A DNA stretch of 64,000 bases from Nocardia pseudovaccinii NBRC 100343 (GTDB lineage Bacteria; Actinomycetota; Actinomycetes; Mycobacteriales; Mycobacteriaceae). The stretch is taken from the NCBI RefSeq assembly GCF_001613225.1, contig NZ_BDBY01000034.1, positions 1-64,000 of the forward strand. Reading direction: 5' to 3'. Below, in pieces: positions 25,347-33,440 of this stretch. The notes below the pieces were generated by a model, which was given only the letters and a program-made list of their open reading frames with translations, made no database searches and was not told where the DNA came from. A program made the position numbers and the translations under genes. The first letter of the stretch is position 1; every line of letters starts with the position of its first letter.

Positions 25347-25916
25347 GTGACAAGCGTATTGCTGATCACCGGAGACGCGGCCGAAGACCTGGAGGTCATG
25401 TACCCCTACCAGCGGCTGCTCGAGGAGGGGTACGAGGTCCAGGTGGCCGCCCCCACCGCCAAGAAGCTGCAGTTCGTCGTGCACGACTTCGTCGACGGTT
25501 TCGATACCTATACCGAGAAACCCGGCCACACCTGGCCTGCCGATATCGCGCTGGCCGATGTCGATCCGAGTCGGTACGCGGCGTTGGTCCTGCCCGGCGG
25601 ACGAGCGCCGGAGTATTTGCGCGGCGATGCGGAGTGCCGCAGGGTCGTCGAACATTTCGTCGACGAGGACAAACCGATCGCGGCACTGTGCCATGGTCCG
25701 CTGATTCTCCTTGCCGTCGGCGCGCTGAACGGTCGCTCGTCGAGCGCCTATCCGGCATTGGCACCGGATCTGAATGCCGTTGGCGCACAATGGGAAGACA
25801 GTCCGGCCCATGTCGACGGCAATATCGTGACGGGTCGCGCCTGGCCGGACCATCCACAGTGGATGCGCGCGTTCTTGGAGGTGTTGCGCGCCAAAGCGCC
25901 CGCCCCGGGTCAGTAA
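25347..25916 (+). CDS. DJ-1/PfpI family protein
   Basis: 189 residues. The nucleophile-elbow Cys lies in PIAALCHGPLILLA near residue 114, with the conserved Glu region LLITGDAAEDLEVMYPYQRLLEEGY at the start and ALVLPGGRAPEYLR. The GTG start follows a strong GGAGGTGA. Members act as proteases, glyoxalases or chaperone-like proteins; the specific role is unknown. Confidence 0.88.
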   Translation: MTSVLLITGDAAEDLEVMYPYQRLLEEGYEVQVAAPTAKKLQFVVHDFVDGFDTYTEKPGHTWPADIALADVDPSRYAALVLPGGRAPEYLRGDAECRRVVEHFVDEDKPIAALCHGPLILLAVGALNGRSSSAYPALAPDLNAVGAQWEDSPAHVDGNIVTGRAWPDHPQWMRAFLEVLRAKAPAPGQ

Positions 25917-25942
25917 GGCCTGGCATCCCGCCTCGCGGCGTA

Positions 25943-25961
25943 CTACTATCGCATGTAGTAG
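25943..25961. promoter_or_regulatory. Dyad CTACTA-N7-TAGTAG
   Basis: A perfect 6-bp inverted repeat with 7-bp spacer (CTACTATCGCATGTAGTAG), ending 19 bp before the SRPBCC start. The shape recalls BlaI/MecI-type operators (TAC..GTA dyads), which is a similarity judged by eye only. It may overlap the promoter. Confidence 0.45.
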
Positions 25962-25980
25962 ACGAGTGGGAGGGGCATTC

Positions 25981-26433
25981 ATGGAAACCATGACAATCGA
26001 GCGCGTCATTGCGGCGCCGATCGACGATGTCTTCGACTGGCTGACCGACGCGAGCAACTACACCAAGGCACGAATTGTGCTGCGCGAGCGCCTGATCCAG
26101 CAGGGCGAGACGACACCTTACGGGCTCGGCGCCGTCCGAATCCTGACCTGGGGCATCGGCTGGTTCCGCGAACGCATCACCGGCTACGACGCGCCGCACG
26201 AATTCAGCTACCTCGTCGAGCGCAGTATTCCGGCGTCGCGCCACGAGGGCGGCCGACTGAACTTCACCGAGGTCGACGGCGGCACGCGGGTCAGTTGGAC
26301 CACCACCGCCGAGGCGCGCCTGCCTTTCGCCGCCGCATGGTTCACCCGTGCACTCGCCAAACCGGTGATCCTCTACTCCTTCGGCCAGGTGCTCGACGCC
26401 GCCGAATCCGCACTGGCCCAAGCGAATCGGTAG
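25981..26433 (+). CDS. SRPBCC family protein
   Basis: 150 residues with the START/polyketide-cyclase-like helix-grip pattern: IERVIAAPIDDVFDWLTDASNY at the start, FSYLVERSIPASRHEGGRLNFTEVDGGTRVSWTTT in the sheet and a long C-terminal helix (FTRALAKPVILYSFGQVLDAAESAL). ATG 25981 is chosen because GGGAGGGG lies 6 nt upstream. The ligand is unknown. Confidence 0.82.
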   Translation: METMTIERVIAAPIDDVFDWLTDASNYTKARIVLRERLIQQGETTPYGLGAVRILTWGIGWFRERITGYDAPHEFSYLVERSIPASRHEGGRLNFTEVDGGTRVSWTTTAEARLPFAAAWFTRALAKPVILYSFGQVLDAAESALAQANR

Positions 26434-26451
26434 GCGTCGAGGACCCCGCTG

Positions 26452-27372
26452 TCAGCGGTCGCGCGCACCGAGCGTCAGAAACGCGAGCCCGAGTGCGAGC
26501 ACCGCCAGCCCGCACCACGACGCGATCGGCAACCGCTCACCGACCACGACCACACCGAGTACCGCAGCCACGGCGGGTTCGGCGAGCGTCAGTGTCGTCG
26601 CCACCTGCGCGGTCGTATGCCGCAGCCCGTAACCGAACAGGCGATAGGCGACGAAGGTCGTGAACACCGCCAGATGCAGCGCCACCGCGATGCCGCGACC
26701 GGTGTGTAGCCAGGATGTACTGGTGCACAACACAACCGGCAACACCAGCAATCCGCCGATGCCGAACATCGTGCCCATCACCGCATTCGACGAATGGCCG
26801 TGCGCGATGAGCCTGCCGCCGATCAGCGAATAGACGGCGTAGGTGAGTCCACCGAATGCGGCGAGCGCGATGCCGACCAGGTCGACCGGCGCGGTCCCTC
26901 CCGTCATTTCTGGCCCGAGCACGAGGACGGCACAGCCGGTTACCGCCGCCACGGTGGCACCGGCCCACCGCCGGGTCGGTTTGCCCTGCCCGGCAACCCA
27001 GGCCAGTAACCCGGCGAAAACCGGCGCACTGCCGAGCGCGATCACGGTGGCGACGGCCACGCCCGTCCGCGCCACGGCCGGATAGAAGGTCACCGGATAC
27101 CCCGCCACGGCCAACGCCCCGACGACAACCAACCACCACTCGCCGCGCGTGCACCGCAACCGCGTACCGGTGGACAAGAACAACAACAGCCCACCGAGCA
27201 CCAACCCGGCAGATCCGATCCCCGCCGCGGGCGCACCCGCGGGAGCCAATGAACTGGTGGTTCCGGTGGTCCCCCACAGCACCGCCGCGGTCAGGATGGG
27301 AACCGGACCACTCAACACCCCGGCACCCGAATGTTCAACCGCAACAAAAGATTTGATATCAGACAAGGCCAT
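26452..27372 (-). CDS. EamA/DMT family transporter
   Basis: A 306-residue membrane protein with about ten hydrophobic segments in two EamA repeats (AAVLWGTTGTTSSLAP near 29; second half FGGLTYAVYSLIGGRLI near 174). Small neutral residues dominate the helices. It is likely an exporter of amino acids or metabolites; specificity is unknown. It converges with the SRPBCC gene. Confidence 0.85.
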   Translation of the reverse strand: MALSDIKSFVAVEHSGAGVLSGPVPILTAAVLWGTTGTTSSLAPAGAPAAGIGSAGLVLGGLLLFLSTGTRLRCTRGEWWLVVVGALAVAGYPVTFYPAVARTGVAVATVIALGSAPVFAGLLAWVAGQGKPTRRWAGATVAAVTGCAVLVLGPEMTGGTAPVDLVGIALAAFGGLTYAVYSLIGGRLIAHGHSSNAVMGTMFGIGGLLVLPVVLCTSTSWLHTGRGIAVALHLAVFTTFVAYRLFGYGLRHTTAQVATTLTLAEPAVAAVLGVVVVGERLPIASWCGLAVLALGLAFLTLGARDR

Positions 27373-27566
27373 GCACTTCCGTCATCGAATTCGACAGGGA
27401 TTCGAAACGGGCGCACGACATCACCTCGAGACTGCCCTCTGGAACAGCCCGGACCGCGAATCAGAAATTCAGCAGGTGCGCCCGATCAGGCGCACGGCGG
27501 CGGCGTAACAGCATGCCAATAGATATCCACGCGACGATCCTAACGCAATGACCGGCCCTGGATCGA

Positions 27567-28115
27567 ATGATCTTCGATACAGTTGGCCTGGTGAGGAAGA
27601 TTGATTCACCGATCGGGCCTGCGGTCGGTGCAGTGCGGACCACGCCTCGTCCGGCGGTGCAGTTGGACGATATCGACCGGATACTGCTCGATCAGCTCGC
27701 ACGCGACGGCCGCATGACCAACAGCGCGCTCGCCGATGTCGCGGGGATCGCGCCGTCGACATGCCTGGGGCGGGTGCGGTCGCTGGTGGAGCGCGGCGTG
27801 ATTCGCGGATTCCACGCCGATATCGATCCGGCGGCGCTCGGCCGGAATCTACAGGCCATGATCGCGGTCCGGGTGCATGCCAACGCACGTCCGCACCTCG
27901 CCGAGTTCGGGGAGCAATTGGCCGTACTCGACGAAGTGCTGAACGTGTACTTCATCGCGGGCGCCGACGACTATCTGATCCATGTCGCCACGGCCGACAG
28001 CGAGGGACTCCGGGTCTTCGTACTGGAACATCTGAGCGCACATCCCGCGGTCGCCTCCACCGAGACGATCCTCATCTTCGAGCACGTGCGCCCACGAACC
28101 AGTCCGATGACTTAG
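27567..28115 (+). CDS. Lrp/AsnC family transcriptional regulator
   Basis: HTH (LDDIDRILLDQLARDGRMTN, LADVAGIAPSTCLGRVRSLVERGVIRGF) followed by the RAM effector domain (MIAVRVHANARPHLAEFGEQL, VYFIAGADDYLIHVAT). From ATG 27567 the protein has 182 residues, about 30 more than usual; a GTG at 27657 would give the common 152, so the start is uncertain. It is convergent with alanine dehydrogenase, whose mycobacterial counterpart is controlled by the Lrp-type AldR, so the same link is plausible here. Confidence 0.85.
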   Translation: MIFDTVGLVRKIDSPIGPAVGAVRTTPRPAVQLDDIDRILLDQLARDGRMTNSALADVAGIAPSTCLGRVRSLVERGVIRGFHADIDPAALGRNLQAMIAVRVHANARPHLAEFGEQLAVLDEVLNVYFIAGADDYLIHVATADSEGLRVFVLEHLSAHPAVASTETILIFEHVRPRTSPMT

Positions 28116-28142
28116 CTCACCACCCCGCCCGGCGGCCATCCC

Positions 28143-29249
28143 CTAGGCGGCCAGCCTCTCGGCGGCGTAATCGTGTGCCGCCGCAACGGATTCGGACAGC
28201 AGGTGGCTGCGGTGCGTGCTCAGACCGGCGGCCAAGCCCGGATCCGCGGCGCACGCATCGCGCCAGCCGCGCTCGGCGAGCGAAATCGCGTACGGCAGTG
28301 TGGCATTGGTGAGTGCGACGGTCGAGGTGTAGGGCACCGCGCCGGGCATATTGGCGACGCAGTAGAACACCGAATTGTGCACCTGGTAGGTCGGCTCGGC
28401 ATGGGTGGTCGGTCGCGAATCCGCGAAGCAACCGCCCTGATCGATGGCGATATCGACCAGTACCGAACCCGGCTTCATCTGTGCGACAAGATCATTGGAC
28501 ACCAGCGTCGGCGCCTTCGCACCGGGCACCAGCACCGCACCGATCACCATATCCGCCTCCCGGACCAGACTCTCCACCTCGAAGGAGTTGGAGATGATGG
28601 TCCGCACCTGACCGCGATACTGCTCGTCCAGCGCACGCAGTCGCGCGATATTCAGATCCAGCACGGTCACGTCCGCGTGCATGCCGACCGCGACGGCGAT
28701 CGCATTGCTCCCCGAGACACCGCCGCCAAGCACGACCACGTTCGCCGGACGCGCACCCGGCACACCGCCCATCAGCACGCCGCGACCGCCGCCGCTGCGC
28801 ATCAGGTGATACGCACCGGCCTGCGGCGCGAGCCGTCCCGCGACCTCGCTCATCGGCGCCAGTAGCGGCAGTGATCCGCCCTTTCCGGTGACGGTCTCGT
28901 AGGCGATCGAGGTGATTCCCGAGTCGAGCAGTGCGTCGGTGCACTCCTTGGATGCCGCCAGATGCAGGTAGGTGAACAGCAGTTGCCCCTCGCGCATGCG
29001 CGAATACTCTTCGGCCACCGGTTCTTTCACCTTGAGCACCATTTCCGCGGTGCCCCAGACCTCATCGGCGGTGTCCAGCACCCGCACCCCGACGGCCGCG
29101 TACGCCATATCCTCGAACGCCGACCCCAGCCCGGCACCGGCCTCGATGTACACCTCGTGTCCGCGCGAAACGAGCTCGTGCGCACCGGCGGGTGTGCACG
29201 CGACCCGGTACTCGTGGTTTTTGACCTCGCGGGGAATTCCGATCTTCAT
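28143..29249 (-). CDS. ald: alanine dehydrogenase
   Basis: 368 residues. The N-terminus MKIGIPREVKNHEYRVACTPAG and central VVVLGGGVSGSNAIAVAVGMHADVTVLD (NAD-binding Rossmann) are diagnostic. The catalytic Lys/His regions (VLKVKEPV, FTYLHLAA) are present, as is VDIAIDQGGCFADSRPTTH. It interconverts L-alanine and pyruvate with NAD(H). The start 29249 is set by CAGGAG 5 nt upstream. The upstream region has repeated GAAGAT words on the plus strand. Confidence 0.93.
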   Translation of the reverse strand: MKIGIPREVKNHEYRVACTPAGAHELVSRGHEVYIEAGAGLGSAFEDMAYAAVGVRVLDTADEVWGTAEMVLKVKEPVAEEYSRMREGQLLFTYLHLAASKECTDALLDSGITSIAYETVTGKGGSLPLLAPMSEVAGRLAPQAGAYHLMRSGGGRGVLMGGVPGARPANVVVLGGGVSGSNAIAVAVGMHADVTVLDLNIARLRALDEQYRGQVRTIISNSFEVESLVREADMVIGAVLVPGAKAPTLVSNDLVAQMKPGSVLVDIAIDQGGCFADSRPTTHAEPTYQVHNSVFYCVANMPGAVPYTSTVALTNATLPYAISLAERGWRDACAADPGLAAGLSTHRSHLLSESVAAAHDYAAERLAA

Positions 29250-29313
29250 CAACACTCCTGTACGTCGATCCGGCGGATTGGCGACATGTGATCCGTTCGA
29301 CCACCTCAGTGTG

Positions 29314-29376
29314 AGTATGAAGATCATTCAAGATCAGGTCTATATTGGTGAAGATAGTTCTCTATCTAACGGTCAC
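29314..29376. promoter_or_regulatory. AT-rich control region upstream of ald with GAAGAT repeats
   Basis: GAAGAT occurs twice within a low-GC stretch that also holds GATAG-TTCT-CTATC (29353-29366), 65-130 bp upstream of ald. Lrp/AsnC regulators often bind such repeated AT-rich half-sites. The assignment is tentative. Confidence 0.3.
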
Positions 29377-29435
29377 GCCATCCTGATATTCATATTCGAG
29401 GATCGGCCGGAGTCCCGATTCGAAACATATTCGGC

Positions 29436-29954
29436 CTAGCGCTCCGGGATCTGACCGATGGCCCACTCGGCCCACTCTCGACTCATCGCATGGAACCTTT
29501 TGCCCCACTCCATCGCGATGCGTCCGTAGACGGACAGGTCGTCATCATCCCAGTCGATCGACGCCTCGAGTGCGGCCAGTTCGGCCCCGGCCTTCGCGGA
29601 TCCGGATTCGATATCGGACAGATAGTCACGGGCATACGCCCGGGAGACCGCGCCCAGAAAGAAGACGCGCAGCAGCATTTCGTTGCGCGCCACACGTTTC
29701 GGCTTGGTCGTGGTGAGCCACTCCCGCAGATCCGCCAGGCCCGCGCCGGTGATCGTGTACTCCTTACGGCCGCGCGGCCCCTCATCCGATACCGCGATCG
29801 AGCCCGCATCGGCGAGCTTGGTGAGTTCGGTATAGATCTGACTCTGGGTGGCGGGCCAGACATTGGCCAGCGACACCTTGAATCGTTGCAGCAGGTCGTA
29901 GCCGCTGGCCGGACGATCGGCCAGCAGTCCGAGCAGGGCATACCGGAGACTCAT
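29436..29954 (-). CDS. PadR family transcriptional regulator
   Basis: 172 residues. N-terminal winged HTH (LRYALLGLLADRPASGYDLL, QSQIYTELTKLADAGSIAVS, RGRKEYTITGAGLADLREWL) and a C-terminal helical dimerisation domain, as in PadR subfamily-1 proteins. It is divergent from a membrane protein/carotenoid oxygenase operon; a long dyad with overlapping divergent promoters separates them. Likely an autoregulated repressor of that operon. Confidence 0.9.
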   Translation of the reverse strand: MSLRYALLGLLADRPASGYDLLQRFKVSLANVWPATQSQIYTELTKLADAGSIAVSDEGPRGRKEYTITGAGLADLREWLTTTKPKRVARNEMLLRVFFLGAVSRAYARDYLSDIESGSAKAGAELAALEASIDWDDDDLSVYGRIAMEWGKRFHAMSREWAEWAIGQIPER

Positions 29955-29967
29955 GCCGTCAGCCTAC

Positions 29968-30026
29968 ATTCCACTATTGACAGGTCGAAAGTTGAGCCTC
30001 TAACTTGGACATGTCAAAACTGGAAT
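29968..30026. promoter_or_regulatory. PadR operator dyad with overlapping divergent promoters
   Basis: A 59-bp imperfect dyad: the left arm carries ATTCCA, TTGACAGGTC and AAGTT and the right arm their inverted counterparts AACTT, GACATGTCAA and TGGAAT, with a single indel. Its TTGACA words can serve as -35 boxes: plus strand TTGACA (29977-29982) with TAACTT at 30001-30006 (18-bp spacing), minus strand TTGACA (30017-30012) with CAACTT at 29994-29989 (17 bp). A regulator bound here would control both promoters. Confidence 0.65.
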
Positions 30027-30044
30027 ATCGAGGAGTTCTCGGAC

Positions 30045-30605
30045 ATGTCCTATCTGCGCGCTTTCGCCCCATGGATCGTCTTCGCAGTGGTCCCGTCGCA
30101 GTACTGGCAGTGGGCCGCGCTCGCCGCCCTCGGCGTCTCGGTGCTCGGTATCGCCCAGCAGGTCCGTGCCGGTCAGCGACCGGAAGCCATGGCCATCGAT
30201 ATCGGCTCGGTCGTCTTCTTCGCGGCACTGACCGTCGTCGCCTTCGCCGCTCCGGACAGCGCCATGCACCCCTACACTCCGGCGCTCTCATCCGGCGTGC
30301 TCGCCGTGGTAGCGGGCGTCTCGCTGGCCGTGCGTATGCCGTTCACGCTGTCGATCGCCAAACAGACCACGCCGCAGGAACTTTGGGATCATCCGGTCTT
30401 CGTCCGAACGGCATATGTCATCACCTCGGTGTGGACCGCGAGTTTCGTCATCGGCTGCATCGCACTGACCGCGCTCGTGCACTCCGCCTCGGGTGTGCGC
30501 ACCATCGTGCAGGTCCTCGCCTTCGTCCTTCCGGTGCTTTTCACGATCCGCTACGTCGCCTACATCCGGGCGAAGGCGAACTCGCTCGACCCTTCCGCAT
30601 CCTGA
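30045..30605 (+). CDS. multi-spanning membrane protein of unknown function
   Basis: 186 residues with five or six hydrophobic segments (APWIVFAVVP, WAALAALGVSVLGI, IGSVVFFAALTVVAFA, SSGVLAVVAGVSLAV, AYVITSVWTASFVIGCIALTAL, QVLAFVLPVLFTI). GAGGAG lies 10 nt before ATG 30045. It is the first gene of a PadR-controlled pair with carotenoid oxygenase (17-nt gap). No transporter motif was recognised. Confidence 0.75.
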   Translation: MSYLRAFAPWIVFAVVPSQYWQWAALAALGVSVLGIAQQVRAGQRPEAMAIDIGSVVFFAALTVVAFAAPDSAMHPYTPALSSGVLAVVAGVSLAVRMPFTLSIAKQTTPQELWDHPVFVRTAYVITSVWTASFVIGCIALTALVHSASGVRTIVQVLAFVLPVLFTIRYVAYIRAKANSLDPSAS

Positions 30606-30621
30606 ACAGATAGGCCCTGTC

Positions 30622-31923
30622 ATGACCACCTCGGTTCCGCACCTCACCGGCAACTACGCACCCGTCACCGAAGAGCTCACCGCCTACGAATTGCCGGTCA
30701 CCGGAACGATTCCCGCCGAATTGACCGGCTGGTACCTGCGCAACGGCCCGAATCCGCATGCCGCGGCCTCCGCGCACTGGTTCCTCGGCGACGGCATGGT
30801 GCACGGCGTCCGGCTCGAACAGGGCCGCGCGGTCTCCTACCGCAACCGGTGGGTCCGCACTTCCACATTCACCGACGGCGCTCAAGTCCGCGATGCCGAT
30901 GGCCACCTCGATCTCACCGCGGGGCTCGCCAATACGCACGTCATCCGGCACGCCGGGCGCACCCTGGCACTCGTCGAATCGTCCTACCCGTACGAATTGA
31001 CCTGCGAGCTGGACACGGTCGGACCCTACGACTTCGACGGCAAGCTGCGCACCGCCATGACCGCGCATCCCAAAACCTGCCCGACAACCGGCGAACTGCA
31101 TTTCTTCGGCTACGACTTCACCGCGCCCTATCTGACCTATCACCGCGCGGACGCCGCAGGCAATCTACTGGTCAGCCGCCCGATCGAGGTGCCCGCCGCG
31201 ACCATGCACCACGACTTCAACCTCACCGCGCCCCATGTCGTATTCATGGATCTGCCAGTGGTTTTCGATCTCGAGACAGCGAAATCGGGTGGCGGCATGC
31301 CGTTCCGGTGGCGCGACGATTACCAGGCCCGGCTCGGGGTGCTGCGCCGTGACGACCCGCACGGCGCGATCCGGTGGTTCCCGATCGATCCGTGCTACGT
31401 CTTCCACACCCTCAATGCCCACGATGAGCTCGGCCGGATCGTGCTGCACGTGATCCGGTATCCGAGTCTGTGGCGGCAGGATGCGCGCCTTCCGGAGCAC
31501 GCCTCGCTCTGGCGCTGGACCATCAATCTGGCCACCGGCACCGTCGCCGAAGAACAACTCGACGATCGCGACGCCGAATTCCCGCGCATCGACGACCGGC
31601 TCGCGGGTCTGGATTCCCGCTTCGGCCACGCCACCGTCGCCGGGGACAGCGGCGCATTACTGCGCTACGACCTGCACACCGGCACCAGCACAGCACACGA
31701 ATTCGGTCCGGGCCGCATTCCGGCCGAGGCCGCTTTCGCACCCGCGGACGACCGCCCCGGCGGCAACGGCTATCTCATGACCTACGTCTACAACGCCGAC
31801 ACCGATCGGAGCGATCTCGTCATCGTCGACGCGTCCGAGTTGGCCGCGCCACCAGTGGCGACCATCCATCTACCCGCTCGGGTCCCCTATGGATTCCACG
31901 GAAACTGGCTGGCCGACAAATGA
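30622..31923 (+). CDS. carotenoid oxygenase family protein
   Basis: 433 residues of the RPE65/carotenoid cleavage dioxygenase fold: GWYLRNGPNP near residue 37, WFLGDGMVHGVRLE near 53, and iron-ligand His candidates in TAHPK, MHHDFNLT, YVFHTLNA and the C-terminal VPYGFHGNWL. Such enzymes cleave carotenoid, stilbene or lignin-derived double bonds with non-heme iron. It is 16 nt after the membrane protein gene. The substrate is not predictable here. Confidence 0.9.
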   Translation: MTTSVPHLTGNYAPVTEELTAYELPVTGTIPAELTGWYLRNGPNPHAAASAHWFLGDGMVHGVRLEQGRAVSYRNRWVRTSTFTDGAQVRDADGHLDLTAGLANTHVIRHAGRTLALVESSYPYELTCELDTVGPYDFDGKLRTAMTAHPKTCPTTGELHFFGYDFTAPYLTYHRADAAGNLLVSRPIEVPAATMHHDFNLTAPHVVFMDLPVVFDLETAKSGGGMPFRWRDDYQARLGVLRRDDPHGAIRWFPIDPCYVFHTLNAHDELGRIVLHVIRYPSLWRQDARLPEHASLWRWTINLATGTVAEEQLDDRDAEFPRIDDRLAGLDSRFGHATVAGDSGALLRYDLHTGTSTAHEFGPGRIPAEAAFAPADDRPGGNGYLMTYVYNADTDRSDLVIVDASELAAPPVATIHLPARVPYGFHGNWLADK

Positions 31924-31925
31924 TT

Positions 31926-32903
31926 TCAGCCGTTGACCGCAAGTACCAGCTTGCCGGTCGAGGCGCGACTCGCCATCAACCGGTGCGCCTCGGCGACCTC
32001 GGACAGCGGGAACTCCGCGGTGATCGGCAACTCCACCTGCCCCGTGGTGACCAACCGGAAGGCCCGATCGGCAATCTCGCGCAATACCTGCGGCGCGTCG
32101 GCGGTGAGGCCGAGGATCGAGAATCCGGAGATCGACAGACCCCTCGGGTAGAGCTCGGACTGGCCGATCTGCCAGCCCGGCTCACCACTGGCATTGCCGT
32201 AGGAGATCAGCCGACCGAACAGCGCAAGCGATTCGAGACCGCGCCGCAAGGTCTGCCCGCCGACCGGGTCCAGCACGATATCGACTCCGCGCCCACCGGT
32301 CGCCTCCCGGACATCGGTCTCGAAGGTCTCGGCCAGAAAGGCGTCGTCATAACCGAGTTTGCGCGCGTATTCCGCCTTGGCCTCGCTGGAGACCACGCCG
32401 TATACCGCGCCCGCCCCCGCCAGCTTGGCTACCTGCCCCACCACGGTGCCCACCCCGCCCGCCGCGGCCTGCACCAGCACGGTCTCCCCCGGCTGCAGCT
32501 TGCCGACGGTGTTGATCAGCGCGTAAGCCGTCGGCAGGACCGTGGGAAGCGTTGCGGCCGTCCGCAAATCGACACCATCGGGCACCGCGAATACCGTCGC
32601 GGCAGTCACCACGGCGACCTCGGCGTAAGCGCCGCCATCGGTGATCGCCGCCACCGACTGGCCGACCGTGAACCCGTCGACATCGGTGCCGATCGAGCGC
32701 ACCCGCCCCGACAGTTCGAGTCCCGGCACGAACGGCAGATCCCGGACCCGATACCCCACCGAACGCGCCTGCAGGTCGGCGAAGTTCACCCCGACATATT
32801 CGACATCGATCGCGACCTCACCTGGACCCGGCTCCGGAGCATCGAGCTCCACCTCCTGCAGCACCTCGGGTCCGCCCAGTTCACTGATCTGAATCGCCCA
32901 CAT
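31926..32903 (-). CDS. zinc-independent NADPH:quinone oxidoreductase (MDR superfamily)
   Basis: 325 residues. GVNFADLQARSVGY near 43, VLVQAAAGGVGTVVGQVAKLAGA near 142 (NADPH-binding AAAGGVG) and the C-terminal FPLSEVAEAHRLMASRASTGKLVL are typical of QOR-type enzymes. ATG 32903 follows GGGG and is preferred over the start at 32918. The gene converges with carotenoid oxygenase (2-nt gap), and its upstream DNA is occupied by a TnpB relic. Confidence 0.88.
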   Translation of the reverse strand: MWAIQISELGGPEVLQEVELDAPEPGPGEVAIDVEYVGVNFADLQARSVGYRVRDLPFVPGLELSGRVRSIGTDVDGFTVGQSVAAITDGGAYAEVAVVTAATVFAVPDGVDLRTAATLPTVLPTAYALINTVGKLQPGETVLVQAAAGGVGTVVGQVAKLAGAGAVYGVVSSEAKAEYARKLGYDDAFLAETFETDVREATGGRGVDIVLDPVGGQTLRRGLESLALFGRLISYGNASGEPGWQIGQSELYPRGLSISGFSILGLTADAPQVLREIADRAFRLVTTGQVELPITAEFPLSEVAEAHRLMASRASTGKLVLAVNG

Positions 32904-32996
32904 AACCCCACACTCCACTCGACAAACACCGACGAGCTAGTTCTACAGCGTGCGTTCCAATCCTATGATCGGAACCCACCACCCTTCGCGGGTGTC

Positions 32997-33356
32997 CTAA
33001 CCCATCGCCACCGTAGTGGCGTGGGTGTCGGTTTCCGCGTCATCCGGGACGGTTTCACCCACACCGGAGTGTGGGCCAGCGCCGTCTCGTCGGCGGACAT
33101 TGATGACCGGGGCTCGCGCTTCGGGCTCCCAGGCCTGGGCTCGATGATGTTTCTCGCCCCAGGCGGCGAGATTGATCGCGGCGTTCAGACCACGGCACCA
33201 CCACCTCCGGACCGGAATCTCCTATGTCAGTGCGGATTTCACCGTGGCCAAACATTGGTTATACGCCATCCGCGCGCCGCCAGCGTGCCGGGCCAGCGCG
33301 GTGCGCTGCTCGACTGACGGGTCGAGACAGAACCGAAAGCAGGTGTGCCGCACCAC
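32997..33356 (-). pseudogene. Miniature tnpB relic (N-terminal and C-terminal ends joined in frame)
   Basis: From a GTG at 33356 the frame reads VVRHTCFRFCLDPSVEQRTA, then ALARHAGGARMAYNQCLATV, a typical TnpB N-terminus. It meets TAG at 33222-33224 and after nine codons continues in the same frame as RGLNAAINLAAWGEKHHRAQ to a stop at 32997, the usual TnpB C-terminus. Some 250-300 codons of the middle are missing. Region 32919-33440 holds no intact gene. Confidence 0.7.
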
Positions 33357-33440
33357 GAACAAAGCATCGCACCACCCACCGACAAATTCCCGGACTTACC
33401 GAACTCCGCGCTGAGATCAGATCTTGGAGACGGACCCGGG

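Noticed and set aside
31470..33317. 615-codon plus-strand frame after carotenoid oxygenase
   Set aside because: It is antisense to the quinone oxidoreductase and TnpB relic and gives Arg/His-rich non-protein-like sequence.
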